Below, piece after piece: positions 27,104 through 36,637 of a DNA stretch of 64,000 bases. The stretch is from assembly GCA_023213215.1 (NCBI GenBank), contig CP096136.1, forward strand, positions 3,572,724-3,636,723. The letters are read 5' to 3'. Both the position numbers and the translations under genes were made by a program. The DNA is from Flavobacterium sp. JAD_PAG50586_2. GTDB lineage: Bacteria > Bacteroidota > Bacteroidia > Flavobacteriales > Flavobacteriaceae. Under the pieces are notes generated by a model. That model searched no databases and was not told the DNA's origin. It worked only from the letters and a program-made list of their open reading frames with translations. The first letter of the stretch is position 1; the number at the start of each line of letters is the position of its first letter.

Positions 27104-27111
27104 TATTTTTG
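27104..27111 (+). promoter_or_regulatory. -7 element TATTTTTG
   Basis: TAnnTTTG match 66 bases before the BatA-like ATG at 27177; likely promoter of the four-gene operon. Confidence 0.4.
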
Positions 27112-27176
27112 ACAATTCGTAAGAATCACCGAATTCCTATGAAAATAAATTACCATGAGGTAAATCTTAATAGAAA

Positions 27177-29103
27177 ATGCAGTTTAAACATCCAGAAGTC
27201 CTTTATTTCCTCTTCTTATTGGTTATCCCAATTCTGGTTCATTTATTTCAGCTGCGCCGTTTCAAAAAGAATATTTCACCAACGTACAATTCCTAAAAGA
27301 ACTTTCGGTACAAACGCGTAAAAGCTCTACTATCAAGAAATGGTTATTGCTGATAACCCGTTTAATGCTGCTTACGTTTTTGATTTTTGCCTTTGCACAG
27401 CCGTTCTTTATGGCTAAGGAAAGTAAAAAGAACACCAATGAAATGTACATTATCCTTGACAACTCTTACAGTATGCAGGCTAAGGGTAAAAAGGGGAATT
27501 ACTGAAACGTGCCGTTCAGGATTTGCTTGAACATACTCCGGAAGCACAGAACTTTTCGTTGATAACTAATGGCGATAACTTTTGGAATACCGATATCAAA
27601 TCGATTCAGAAGGATTTACAGAACCTGAAATACAGTGCTTCGCCTTTCCGTCTGGATAATTTGATCGCTAAAATCAATGCAAGGAAATCAGCATTTAACA
27701 AAGATATCATCATAATTACCGATGCCGTTGGCCTGGAAGACAACCAGACCAAGAGTTTCAGGAAAGAAGACAATGTTTACTTCGTTATTCCCGTAGCCGA
27801 ACAAAAGAATAATGTTGCTATTGATAGTGTTTACATTCAGCAGACTTTAGATAGTTTTTATGAGATTGGTGTAAAGCTTTCGGCTAACGGTGAGGATTTC
27901 AAAGACATTCCGATTGCGTTATACAATAAAAACAAACTGGCAGCCAAAACGGTGATTAGTTTTGATACCAATACAAAAACTATCAACTTTACTATTCCTA
28001 AAGAGGATTTTCATGGATATGTTTCGATTACCGATAAAGGGTTGGCTTATGACAACACTTATTATTTCAGTGTTTCAAAACCGAGTAAAACCAACGTAAT
28101 CAGCATTGGCGATACTGACAAGAGTAATTTCCTTGGAAGGATTTATACTTCTGATGAGTTCAATTATAGCAACTTCCCTATTGCCAATCTGGATTATAAC
28201 CTAATTGACAAGCAAGATGCGATTGTATTGAATGAATTAAAGGATATCCCACAAGCATTGCAGACTACACTGAAATCTTTCGTAATGAAAGGCGGGAATC
28301 TGATAGTTATTCCGGCTCAGGAAAGTAATTCAGGTACATTGAATTCTTTTGTCTCGAACTTCGGAGCATTGAAATTTAATACGCCTACGTCAAATGAAAA
28401 GAAAGTAACAAAAATCAACTTCAGCCATCCATTGTTCAGTACGGTATTTGAAAAAAAAATAGATAACTTTCAATATCCAACAACCAAAGTATCATTTGGC
28501 CTGACCAGTACAACGCCTTCAATATTGACTTATGATGATCAAAGCGCGTTCCTGACTTCTTTACCAAATGACTTATCATCTGTATATATTTTTGCGGCTC
28601 CTATTAATAAAACAAACAGCAATTTCCAGAACTCACCACTGATTGTACCAACATTTTATAACATGGCACAAAATGCACAGAAAACCGGTGTGAATGCTAT
28701 TGTTATTGGCGAAAGCCAGCCATTTGTAACCGATGCGGTATTATCAAAAGATGAAATCCTAACGGTTAAAAATAATAGTGAGAGTTTCATTCCGGTACAG
28801 CAGTTACTGAATACGAAAGTAAAAATGAGCTTTAATGACAATCCTGCAGAAGCCGGAAATTTTGGTATCTTTAACGGAGCAAATCCAGTACAGAATATCA
28901 GCTTTAATTACAACCGTACAGAAAGTAACCTGTCGTTGGCAAACCCTGATGCAGCAAACAACTTTAAGGAAATTGAAGATATAGAAACGGTTTTTAACAC
29001 CATTCAGACCGACAGAACCGACACACAAATCTGGAAATGGTTTGTGATTTTAGCACTACTCTTTTTAGCATTAGAACTACTTATCCAAAAATTTGTAAAA
29101 TGA
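27177..29103 (+). CDS. BatA-domain (aerotolerance-type) membrane protein, two frameshifts
   Basis: The start at 27177 gives MQFKHPEVLYFLFLLVIPIL, the hallmark N-terminus of the BatA domain, with two early membrane helices and a final one (WFVILALLFLALELLIQ). A VWA-like start (IILDNSYSMQAKG) follows the second helix. The first frame breaks in the A5 run 27264-27268 and the second in the G4 run 27493-27496; one added base at each restores a single protein of about 641 residues, the family norm. Such proteins sit in the inner membrane with a large periplasmic domain and have been tied to aerotolerance operons. It overlaps the dihydroorotase-like gene (ATGA). Confidence 0.75.
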
Positions 29104-30353
29104 ACCTAATCATCCGACAAGCCACAATTGTAGACCCAAAAAGTCCGTTTCACAATCAGACTGTTGATGTAAAAATTACTAAAGGCATAATCGAAGAAAT
29201 AGGCGTTTCACTTCTCAACATCGACAACCACGAAGAGTTCCATCATGAAGGATTACACCTTTCACAGGGATGGTTTGATACCAGTGTTTCATTGGGCGAA
29301 CCGGGGTTTGAAGACAGGGAAACCATAGCCAACGGCTTGAATGTAGCGGCAAAAAGCGGCTTTACCGGCATTGCGCTGCAGCCTAACACCTATCCTATTA
29401 TTGATAATCAGTCACAGATACACTTTGTGAAACAGAAAGCTGCAAATTCAGCCACAGAGTTGTTTCCTATCGGAGCTTTGACTAAAGGAAGTGAAGGTAA
29501 AGACATGGCAGAGCTTTTTGATATGAAGAATGCTGGTGCAGTTGCTTTTGGAGATTATAATAAAAGCTTATCAAATGCTAATCTGATGAAGATCGCCTTG
29601 CAATATGTACAGGACTTTGATGGATTAGTAATCGCATATTCGCAGGATGAAAACATTAAAGGAAATGGCGTTGCCAATGAAGGAATTGTTTCAACACGAT
29701 TAGGATTGAAAGGAATTCCGAATTTAGCAGAAGAACTGATGGTCGCCCGAAACCTATTCTTATTGGAATATACTGGTGGAAAGCTGCACATTCCGACTAT
29801 ATCAACCGCTAAATCTGTAGCTTTGATAAAAGAAGCCAAAAAGAAAGGGCTAAGTATCACCTGCAGTGTTTCTGTACATCATTTAATTTTAACTGATGAA
29901 AAGCTGGAAGGTTTTGATTCCCGTTACAAAGTAACACCACCGTTACGGACTGAAGAAGACAGAGCAGCATTGATTGCCGGAATTTTAGACAATACCATCG
30001 ACTGCATCACGAGCGATCACAATCCGATTGATATTGAGAATAAAAAGATGGAATTTGATTTGGCTAAGAATGGAACAGTAGGTTTGGAAAGTGCCTTTGG
30101 AGCCCTAATGAACATCCTTCCACTTGACAAGATAATAGAAAAATTAACTTTCGGTAAAAGAATATTAAATATTGAAGGTCAAAACATTAAAGAAAAACAA
30201 AAAGCTGAGTTCACTCTGTTTACTATCAATGATAACTGGACGTTTGAAAAACAAAACATCTTATCCAAATCAAAGAATTCTGCGTTCCTCGGACAACCAA
30301 TGAAAGGAAAAGTGATTGGAATCTTTAATAAGGGAAAATTAGTTACTTCATAA
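29100..30353 (+). CDS. Dihydroorotase-like protein (PyrC family), metal ligands lost
   Basis: 418-residue amidohydrolase fold clearly related to class I dihydroorotases: FEDRETIANGLNVAAKSGFT, LQPNTYPIID, GIPNLAEELMVARNL and NTIDCITSDHNPI align along the whole family. The metal-binding histidines are gone: the usual DxHxHLREPG reads DTSVSLGEPG, AHCED-like reads YSQDEN, and HVST-like reads IPTIST. I infer it cannot bind the zinc pair and may be a regulatory pseudo-enzyme, like the inactive PyrC partners of some aspartate transcarbamoylases. The start at 29100 overlaps the preceding stop (ATGA); earlier starts read into the BatA-like gene. Confidence 0.85.
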   Translation: MNLIIRQATIVDPKSPFHNQTVDVKITKGIIEEIGVSLLNIDNHEEFHHEGLHLSQGWFDTSVSLGEPGFEDRETIANGLNVAAKSGFTGIALQPNTYPIIDNQSQIHFVKQKAANSATELFPIGALTKGSEGKDMAELFDMKNAGAVAFGDYNKSLSNANLMKIALQYVQDFDGLVIAYSQDENIKGNGVANEGIVSTRLGLKGIPNLAEELMVARNLFLLEYTGGKLHIPTISTAKSVALIKEAKKKGLSITCSVSVHHLILTDEKLEGFDSRYKVTPPLRTEEDRAALIAGILDNTIDCITSDHNPIDIENKKMEFDLAKNGTVGLESAFGALMNILPLDKIIEKLTFGKRILNIEGQNIKEKQKAEFTLFTINDNWTFEKQNILSKSKNSAFLGQPMKGKVIGIFNKGKLVTS

Positions 30354-30362
30354 TTTTATACC

Positions 30363-30686
30363 ATGCACAATTTAAACAAATCTAATAACACTGCGATTGT
30401 TGCTTACCTGACTTTGATAGGAAGTGTAATCGCTATTTTTATGAATCAGGAAGAAAATAAAAATGAATTTGCTTCGTTTCATATCAGACAGGCATTAGGA
30501 CTATTTATTTCGTTCTTTCTATTAGGTTATTTTGTGGGCTATGCTAACAGCTGGACGGCAACTTCTGCCTTTTATATTTTTTACTTTATCCTTTGGATAT
30601 ATGGATTTTCTGGTGCTTTACAAGGACAGAAACGACCATTGCCATTGGTTGGAGCTTTTTTTCAATCGTTATTTAAAAGCCTGTAA
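30363..30686 (+). CDS. Small DUF4870/Tic20-like membrane protein
   Basis: 107 residues with hydrophobic segments at about 12-26, 47-61 and 70-86 and the conserved segment NEFASFHIRQALGLFISFFL, which resembles the Tic20/DUF4870 membrane family. Function unknown. It lies 9 bases after the dihydroorotase-like gene and overlaps the next start by one base, so it belongs to the same operon. Confidence 0.65.
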   Translation: MHNLNKSNNTAIVAYLTLIGSVIAIFMNQEENKNEFASFHIRQALGLFISFFLLGYFVGYANSWTATSAFYIFYFILWIYGFSGALQGQKRPLPLVGAFFQSLFKSL

Positions 30687-31330
30687 TGAGTTTATCACTT
30701 CACCATTTAGTTAGAGAGCCAAAAGTCAAATTGGATAAAAATCCGCTATTACTATTACTTCACGGTTATGGAAGCAACGAAGAAGATCTATTTTCATTTG
30801 CAAGGGAACTTCCTGAGGAATACTATGTTATTTCAGCTCAGGCACCTTTTGATATGACATATGGAAGTTATGCGTGGTATGCCATTAATTTTGATGCGGA
30901 TGAAAATAAGTTTTCAGATATTGGGCAAGCCAGGGCTTCCAGAGATATCATTGCGTCGTTTATTGACGAATTGATTGCTAGTTATCCGATTGATGCCAAT
31001 AATGTTACTTTAATTGGTTTTAGCCAAGGCTCAATTCTTGGATACGCAGTGGCTCTATCTTATCCGGAAAAAGTACAGCGACTGGTAGCAATGAGTGGCT
31101 ATTTAAATACAGAAATTGCTGTAGATGATTTTGCAACAAATGATTTTAGCAACTTAAAGATATTTGCTTCCCACGGAAGTGTAGATCAGGTAATTCCCGT
31201 TGAATGGGCCCGTAATTCGGTTCCGGTTATAGAAAAGTTGGGAATTCCAATTGTTTATAAAGAATATCCTGTCGGACATGGAGTAGCGCCACAAAACTTC
31301 TTTGATTTTAAGAATTGGCTGCAATCCTAA
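30686..31330 (+). CDS. Alpha/beta-hydrolase, carboxylesterase/phospholipase family
   Basis: 214-residue cytosolic hydrolase of the YpfH/acyl-protein-thioesterase group. The nucleophile Ser is in the elbow GFSQGSILGYA (about 114), the acid in SHGSVDQVIPVEWA and the His in PVGHGVAPQN. Its natural ester is unknown. It is the last gene of the operon that begins at 27177 and ends at a shared hairpin. Confidence 0.85.
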   Translation: MSLSLHHLVREPKVKLDKNPLLLLLHGYGSNEEDLFSFARELPEEYYVISAQAPFDMTYGSYAWYAINFDADENKFSDIGQARASRDIIASFIDELIASYPIDANNVTLIGFSQGSILGYAVALSYPEKVQRLVAMSGYLNTEIAVDDFATNDFSNLKIFASHGSVDQVIPVEWARNSVPVIEKLGIPIVYKEYPVGHGVAPQNFFDFKNWLQS

Positions 31331-31331
31331 C

Positions 31332-31364
31332 AAAAAAGTCCTGAAATATTTCAAGACCTTTTTT
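31332..31364. terminator. Bidirectional terminator
   Basis: AAAAAAGTCCTGAAA pairs with TTTCAAGACCTTTTTT. Two mismatches on the plus strand become G-U pairs in the minus transcript, so it works best for the gene ending at 31366. Confidence 0.7.
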
Positions 31365-31365
31365 A

Positions 31366-31863
31366 TTATTGTTGTTCTTCAGTATCGCTATCGGTGACCT
31401 TCTTTCCTATTTCTCCGTCTCCCGAATACATATTGTTTTCTCCTTTTTTGAGAACATACCCTTTCCATGGTATTAGCTGCCATTCCTTAAAAATCCAAGG
31501 CTTGCCTTCTGCATCTCTAACTAACACCATAGAAGTGGTATCTTTTGGAAGGAAAACTTCGGCCATATCTCCATCTTCATTAAACATGACATAAGCACTA
31601 AGGGTTTCATCTCCATTATCTGGCTTATCTATTGGATTTAACTGGATTCCTGAAAAGCCTTTAACGCATTCCTTGTTCACTTTAGACCATATATATCCTG
31701 CAGATGCGAGACAGCCATTTTCATCCTTATCATTTACTGTGATTGAGTCTTTAACCGTAGCTCCGGTATTTCGGGTTTCCTCTATTTCCTTTTCATCATC
31801 GCCAGTTAATTTGCAGGAAGTAACAACAAGCAATACAAGTAAAAAAGCACTTATTTTTTTCAT
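31366..31863 (-). CDS. Hypothetical lipoprotein
   Basis: 165 residues with lipobox LLVVTSC (Cys17), then TGDDEKE, an acidic surface-export-like tail. A domain with two cysteines, DENGCLASAGYIWSKVNKEC, appears about residue 48, a motif I have seen in Flavobacterium lipoproteins without assigned function. The C-terminus is acidic. It is the third gene of a minus-strand operon behind the MBL hydrolase. Confidence 0.65.
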   Translation of the reverse strand: MKKISAFLLVLLVVTSCKLTGDDEKEIEETRNTGATVKDSITVNDKDENGCLASAGYIWSKVNKECVKGFSGIQLNPIDKPDNGDETLSAYVMFNEDGDMAEVFLPKDTTSMVLVRDAEGKPWIFKEWQLIPWKGYVLKKGENNMYSGDGEIGKKVTDSDTEEQQ

Positions 31864-31882
31864 TTTGACAGATTTTAATAGC

Positions 31883-32386
31883 TTAATTTAAGGATGCGGC
31901 GTATAAATAAGAGTTCATGACTTCAAAAGAAATGGTTCCGTTATCTTCAACGAAATATTTCAATAACACTTCTCCCCAAAGCTCACCATTACTATAATTG
32001 GCAATTATCCAACGGTGATTTAATATTTTCATACTGTTAATGATAAATTTCTGTTCACCCATTTTTACCTGGTCTACATATTTATTTCCTTCCGGGCTAT
32101 CATTGTAGGCTAAAAGCGCTTGTTTTACTTTTTCGGAAAATGCTGGAATGTCATTTATTTTAGCCGTCTCAAAAAGATAGTTTTGCGCCCTATCATTATT
32201 TTCCAATGAAAACACATCGTCATCATAGGTAAGATTTGCATTAGAAGAAACAGAATCTACTTTTGTTTCTGCAGTTCCGGATTCGGTTTTTGGTTCCGCC
32301 GCCTCTTTTGACGTAAAATATTTATAGGTAAAAAGATTCATCAAAACAGCGATGATAAACAGATATAAAAACAGTGATTTTTTCAT
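31883..32386 (-). CDS. Membrane-anchored hypothetical protein
   Basis: 167 residues with one N-terminal membrane helix (LFLYLFIIAVLMNLFTYKYF), a Ser/Thr/Glu-rich linker (about 30-50) and a globular domain (YDDDVFSLENNDRAQNYLF, ending FEVMNSYLYAASLN). No catalytic motif is recognisable. It starts three bases after the MBL-fold gene stop, so the two are translationally linked. Confidence 0.65.
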   Translation of the reverse strand: MKKSLFLYLFIIAVLMNLFTYKYFTSKEAAEPKTESGTAETKVDSVSSNANLTYDDDVFSLENNDRAQNYLFETAKINDIPAFSEKVKQALLAYNDSPEGNKYVDQVKMGEQKFIINSMKILNHRWIIANYSNGELWGEVLLKYFVEDNGTISFEVMNSYLYAASLN

Positions 32387-32389
32387 AAA

Positions 32390-33157
32390 CTATAATATAA
32401 TTTTCAAATTGTCATAGGCCAGAAATACATTTTCGGGCAGTCTTTTTTGTACTTCTTCATGGAAACCCAAAAGATGGCTGATGTGTATCAGATAAGCTTT
32501 TTCAGGTTTTACCAAATGTATAAAATCTAACGCATCCTGCAAACTAAAATGTGAATGATGGACTTCTTCCCGCAACGCGTTAACTACCAATACCTTCACG
32601 CCTTTTAACTTTTCTATTTCTATGGCATCAACAGTTTTTACATCTGTTAAATAGACAAAATCCTGCACTCTGTAACCAAAAACCTGAAGATCGCCGTGGT
32701 TGACTTCAATTGGAATAATCTCAGTGCCTCCAATAGCAAAATTATGATTATTTATTACTTCAAACGGCTGCACTCCTGGTGCTCCAGGATATTTATTTTC
32801 GGTTTCAAAAATATAATCGAAGCGTCTTTTAAGATTCTCTAGTACGCGCTGATGCCCATAAATGGGAATCTCGTTTTTTTGTTTAAAGAAAAAAGGGCGA
32901 ATGTCGTCCAAACCAGCAGTATGGTCAGAATGTTCGTGAGTAAATAAAATTGCGTCAAGCTTAGGACAGCCTGAACTTAACATCTGTTGCCTGAAATCGG
33001 GACCACAATCAATTACAATTGAAGTATTTCCCCAGCTTATCCAAACGGATACACGTAGTCTCTTGTCCTTTGAGTCACTGCTATGGCAAACTGGATGTGT
33101 ACTTCCTATGACAGGAATGCCTTGTGAAGTTCCCGTTCCGAGAAAATAAACTTGCAT
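32390..33157 (-). CDS. MBL-fold metal-dependent hydrolase (PhnP-like)
   Basis: 255-residue cytosolic metallo-beta-lactamase-fold enzyme. It shows GTGTSQGIPVIG at the N-terminus, the metal motif THEHSDHTAGLDDIR (HxHxDH, about 74), later ligands in IEVNHGD and YLTDVK, and HISHLLGFHEE. It is closest to PhnP-type phosphodiesterases, but no phn genes are here and the substrate is open. First gene of a three-gene minus operon. Confidence 0.88.
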   Translation of the reverse strand: MQVYFLGTGTSQGIPVIGSTHPVCHSSDSKDKRLRVSVWISWGNTSIVIDCGPDFRQQMLSSGCPKLDAILFTHEHSDHTAGLDDIRPFFFKQKNEIPIYGHQRVLENLKRRFDYIFETENKYPGAPGVQPFEVINNHNFAIGGTEIIPIEVNHGDLQVFGYRVQDFVYLTDVKTVDAIEIEKLKGVKVLVVNALREEVHHSHFSLQDALDFIHLVKPEKAYLIHISHLLGFHEEVQKRLPENVFLAYDNLKIIL

Positions 33158-33269
33158 AATAGCACGGTTTTTGAAGTAGATTTTTTAAATATCTATAAAA
33201 GTAATTTTTCTAAACTAATTAATTACAAAATTAGGAGTTAATTCTCTTTTATAAAAATAGGTATTTTAG

Positions 33270-33277
33270 TAACTTTG
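33270..33277 (+). promoter_or_regulatory. -7 element TAACTTTG
   Basis: TAnnTTTG match 19 bases before the ATG at 33297, with TTTA 18 bases upstream as a weak -33 box. Confidence 0.5.
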
Positions 33278-33296
33278 CAAAGTATACAATTAAAAT

Positions 33297-34763
33297 ATGG
33301 GAACATCTGAATCAGATATCAAATTAAAAGGTGATAAAGTTATTGAACAAATTCCTTCTTTGAAGGATAAGGCTTTGCGAATAAACCTTAATGAAAATAT
33401 CTACGGAACTTTTGCAGAAATTGGCGCCGGGCAGGAAACGGTAAGACACTTTTTTAGATCTGGTGGTTCATCAGGAACTATAGCAAAAGCTATGTCTGCC
33501 TATGATAAGGATTTTAGCGATGCTATTTATGGAGTTGAGGAAGACGGAAGGTATGTAACCGAAAGCCGTCTGAAAAATATGCTTTCCCATGAGGTTGAAT
33601 TAATTGAAAAGCGTTTGAACCGGGACAAGCATCCCAACAAACTGTTTTTCAGTTATGCCAATACCGTTTCAACAATCGATTTTGCCAAACAATTCAAAGG
33701 CCACGGTTGGGTGGGAATAAAATATCAGGTTGAGGCTGAAGAAGAATACAACGAAATCACATTACACATACGTTTTAAGGAAAATGATGCCAGATTACAG
33801 CAGGAAACTTTAGGTGTACTGGGAGTTAATTTGATTTACGGTGCATTTTACAAATACGACGATCCTAAAAAATTATTGCGTTACCTATATGACCATTTAG
33901 ACAAAGACCAACTTGAAATTGACACAATTAACTTTTCAGGACCACGTTTTGCCAATGTCGATAATCGATTAATGAGTTTGCAACTGGTGAAAAATGGCAT
34001 GACTGATGCCGTAATGTTCGGTCCAGACGGACAAAACATCCTTCCGGCTGCTATTCTTTACAAGAAAAACATCCTTGCCCTGAGAGGAAGTTTCCGTCCT
34101 GTTACACAGGTTAATATGGACATGTATGAGAAATCATTGAAAATGTTCTTAGAGGAAAGTAAAGTCGATAAAGACAATGCCTTAGTGGTTTTTGAAATTA
34201 CGTTATCAAACCTGCGTTCGGAAGGAGAAATTGACGAAAGGGATTTTATGGACAGGGCGCAATTGCTATGTTCACTTGGACAAACAGTAATGATTTCGAA
34301 TTTCCAGGAATATTACAAAGTTGTTGAGTATTTTGCAAGCTACACCAAAGCTCGAATGGGATTGGCAATGGGCGTAAATAATCTGGTAGATATTTTTGAT
34401 GAAAAATACTATCGCCATTTAAGTGGTGGAATTTTAGAGGCTTTCGGAAAACTGTTCTATCGTGATTTAAAGGTTTTTCTTTATCCAATGGAAGACGAGA
34501 ATGGTGAAATTATAACGTCACAAAACCTTAAGGTACATCCGCGAATGAAGGAATTGTACAAATTCTTTGCCTATAACGGAAAAGTAGTCGACATTACTGA
34601 TTTTGATAAAGGCCACTTAAAAATATTCTCGCGTGAAGTTTTAAAGATGATAAGCGATGGTGCTCCAGGTTGGGAAAAATTGTTACCCGAAGGGATTTCC
34701 GAAATCATCAAGAAATATGAACTCTTCGGATACGATCCAAAGAAAGTTCTTCAAAAGATTTAA
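33297..34763 (+). CDS. Conserved cytosolic protein of uncertain function
   Basis: 488 residues, no signal peptide or membrane segment. The sequence is uniform and well conserved in character (GTFAEIGAGQETVRHFFRSG, GPDGQNILPAAILYKK, RMGLAMGVNNLVDIFDEKYY). I associate it with a widespread family often labelled, with little evidence, as TonB-dependent receptor or NMN adenylyltransferase. The absence of a signal rules out a receptor, and I see no HxGH motif, which argues against an adenylyltransferase. It is monocistronic, with its own promoter element and terminator. Confidence 0.65.
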   Translation: MGTSESDIKLKGDKVIEQIPSLKDKALRINLNENIYGTFAEIGAGQETVRHFFRSGGSSGTIAKAMSAYDKDFSDAIYGVEEDGRYVTESRLKNMLSHEVELIEKRLNRDKHPNKLFFSYANTVSTIDFAKQFKGHGWVGIKYQVEAEEEYNEITLHIRFKENDARLQQETLGVLGVNLIYGAFYKYDDPKKLLRYLYDHLDKDQLEIDTINFSGPRFANVDNRLMSLQLVKNGMTDAVMFGPDGQNILPAAILYKKNILALRGSFRPVTQVNMDMYEKSLKMFLEESKVDKDNALVVFEITLSNLRSEGEIDERDFMDRAQLLCSLGQTVMISNFQEYYKVVEYFASYTKARMGLAMGVNNLVDIFDEKYYRHLSGGILEAFGKLFYRDLKVFLYPMEDENGEIITSQNLKVHPRMKELYKFFAYNGKVVDITDFDKGHLKIFSREVLKMISDGAPGWEKLLPEGISEIIKKYELFGYDPKKVLQKI

Positions 34764-34782
34764 TAGGTTCAAAGAATAAAAC

Positions 34783-34816
34783 AAAATCCGGAATGCGAAA
34801 GTAGCCCGGATTTTTT
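34783..34816. terminator. Terminator
   Basis: Stem AAAATCCGG / CCGGATTTT around a 14-base loop, followed by T residues; closes the gene ending at 34763. Confidence 0.8.
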
Positions 34817-34925
34817 ATTTCGTTAAATCTTGTAACTCACTGCTTAGATTCTGTAACAACTAAATCAGTTAAGAAATAGAAATTTGTATTTAGAAATTAA
34901 TTAATAAATATAAAATACAAATGTT

Positions 34926-35384
34926 ATGAAAACTGAAAAGACAATTTATGCACTTAACGAATTAGTTACTATCAATAATGATAGAATTGAAGGCTATAAA
35001 ACTGCTTATGACGAAACCGAGGAGCAAGATTTAAAAACGCTGTTTTTGGATTTTATCAGAACCAGTCAGAAATGCAAAACGGAGTTGGAAGACAATATAA
35101 ATCGTTTAGGAGGTAAGGTTGCAGAAGGAACTATGATAACGGGGAAATTCTTCCGTGTTTGGATGGATGTGAAAGCAGCTTTAACAGGCAAAGACCGTAA
35201 GGTAATTTTAGATTCTTGTGAATTCGGAGAAGATGCAGCAGTAAAAGCATACAAACATGCATTAACGGAACACCTGGAAGATTTAACTCCAGAACAACAA
35301 AACCTGATTAGATCTCAGTATGCTACAATTAAAGCCGATCACGATAAAGTAAAAGCGATGAGAGATGCTTTAGTTACTTCATAA
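34926..35384 (+). CDS. PA2169/DUF2383 four-helix-bundle protein
   Basis: 152 residues, all-helical and charged, with the family's ferritin-like four-helix layout (LNELVTINNDRIEGYKTAYD, the DVKAALTGKDRKVILDSCEF block, EEQDLKTLFLDF). Proteins of this family are stress-induced in several bacteria, but no reaction is known. It has its own terminator and no obvious -7 consensus, which may mean a stress sigma factor controls it (inference). Confidence 0.82.
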   Translation: MKTEKTIYALNELVTINNDRIEGYKTAYDETEEQDLKTLFLDFIRTSQKCKTELEDNINRLGGKVAEGTMITGKFFRVWMDVKAALTGKDRKVILDSCEFGEDAAVKAYKHALTEHLEDLTPEQQNLIRSQYATIKADHDKVKAMRDALVTS

Positions 35385-35413
35385 ACACTTGAAACAGAAT
35401 TGCTATGAAATTG

Positions 35414-35446
35414 AAAAATCCGGTAGTCTAATGCTACCGGATTTTT
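35414..35446. terminator. Bidirectional terminator
   Basis: 13-bp perfect stem AAAAATCCGGTAG / CTACCGGATTTTT with a 7-base loop. Its right arm overlaps the repaired bcp stop (35445-35447), so it serves both converging genes. Confidence 0.9.
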
Positions 35447-35896
35447 ATTTTAGTATCTGAGCTGCGTGTTCCTTGGTCTTTACCGCTGTAATCACTTCTT
35501 CAATAATTCCCTCTTCATTAATAACAAAAGTTGTCCTGTGGATTCCATCAAATTCCCTTCCCATGAATTTTTTGGTCCCCAAACTCCGAAAGCTTCAATA
35601 ACCGATTTATCTTCATCGGCAAGTAACGGAAAAGGCAAATGGAATTTGGTTTTGAATTTAGTCTGTGCCTTAGCACTATCTGCGCTTACGCCTAACAATT
35701 CATAGTTATTGGCTTTAAAGCGTTCGAAGTTATCTCTCAAATCGCAGGCTTCGGCTGTACAACCTGGAGTATCTGCTTTTGGATAAAAGAAAACCACTAA
35801 CTTCTTTCCGGCATAATCCTCCAATTGGTGAAACTTATTGTCTTGGTCGAAGCCAGAAAAATCTGGAGCTTTATCTCCTTTTTTTAGTGTTGTCAT
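35445..35896 (-). CDS. bcp: Thioredoxin-dependent thiol peroxidase (Bcp/PrxQ), frameshifted
   Basis: Atypical 2-Cys peroxiredoxin reducing peroxides in the cytoplasm. The N-terminal MTTLKKGDKAPDFSGFDQDN and the active site DTPGCTAEACDLRDN show both the peroxidatic and the resolving cysteine, five residues apart. The frame as read ends at 35492 with a non-family tail. Adding one base to the T6 run 35568-35573 restores GPKKFMGREFDGIHRTTFVI and ends at 35445, giving the normal length of about 150 residues. Confidence 0.85.
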
Positions 35897-35960
35897 ATTC
35901 GAGGTTTTAAGGTTATGAGTTGAAAAGTTTATATATTTATAGAATCAAATTTAGGCTAAA

Positions 35961-36620
35961 ATGACCAAACAAGAACGTGCAACATTTGTTATAAATACGT
36001 TAAAAGAAATATATCCAACAATTCCCATTCCTTTAGATCATAAAGATCCCTACACATTGCTTATAGCTGTGTTACTTTCAGCACAATGTACTGATGTTCG
36101 TGTCAATCAAATTACTCCAATCCTATTCGCAAAAGCAGACAATCCTTATGATATGGTAAAGCTATCAATAGAGGAAATCAAGGAAATTATTCGCCCGTGC
36201 GGACTTTCGCCAATGAAATCAAAAGGTATTCATGGCTTATCCGAAATTCTAATTGCCAAGCATGACGGAAAGGTTCCACAAAGCTTTGAAGCTCTCGAAG
36301 AGTTACCTGCCGTCGGACACAAAACAGCAAGTGTTGTAATGTCACAGGCATTTGGTGTCCCAGCGTTTCCTGTTGACACACATATTCACCGCTTAATGTA
36401 CCGCTGGAATCTAAGCAACGGAAAAAATGTAGTGCAGACAGAAAAAGATGCTAAAGCAATTTTCCCAAGAGATTTATGGAATGATCTTCATCTTCAGATT
36501 ATTTGGTACGGAAGGGAATATTCACCTGCAAGAGGTTGGGATTTACAAAAGGATATTATCACCAAGGCGATTGGAAGGAAATCGGTTTTGGATGAATACC
36601 ATAAAAAAACATCCCGATAA
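35961..36620 (+). CDS. nth: Endonuclease III, lacking the iron-sulfur cluster
   Basis: Bifunctional DNA glycosylase/AP lyase of base-excision repair for oxidised pyrimidines; 219 residues. The helix-hairpin-helix ELPAVGHKTASVVM carries the catalytic lysine and VDTHIHRL the catalytic aspartate. The C-terminal region, where E. coli Nth has the CX6CX2CX5C cluster motif, reads EYSPARGWDLQKDIITK with no cysteines, so no [4Fe-4S] cluster can form. A clear terminator follows at 36607. Confidence 0.92.
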   Translation: MTKQERATFVINTLKEIYPTIPIPLDHKDPYTLLIAVLLSAQCTDVRVNQITPILFAKADNPYDMVKLSIEEIKEIIRPCGLSPMKSKGIHGLSEILIAKHDGKVPQSFEALEELPAVGHKTASVVMSQAFGVPAFPVDTHIHRLMYRWNLSNGKNVVQTEKDAKAIFPRDLWNDLHLQIIWYGREYSPARGWDLQKDIITKAIGRKSVLDEYHKKTSR

Positions 36621-36636
36621 ATATACCGGGATGTTT
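36607..36636. terminator. Terminator after nth
   Basis: Stem AAACATCCCG / CGGGATGTTT overlapping the last codons of nth, with A and T runs on either side; usable by both strands. Confidence 0.75.
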
Positions 36637-36637
36637 C

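Noticed and set aside
27523..29103. Soluble protein starting at 27523
   Set aside because: The start lacks the BatA membrane N-terminus, which is present upstream in two other frames.
33297..34763. Nicotinate phosphoribosyltransferase or NMN adenylyltransferase
   Set aside because: No HxGH or PRPP-binding motif is visible; only a loose family memory supports it.
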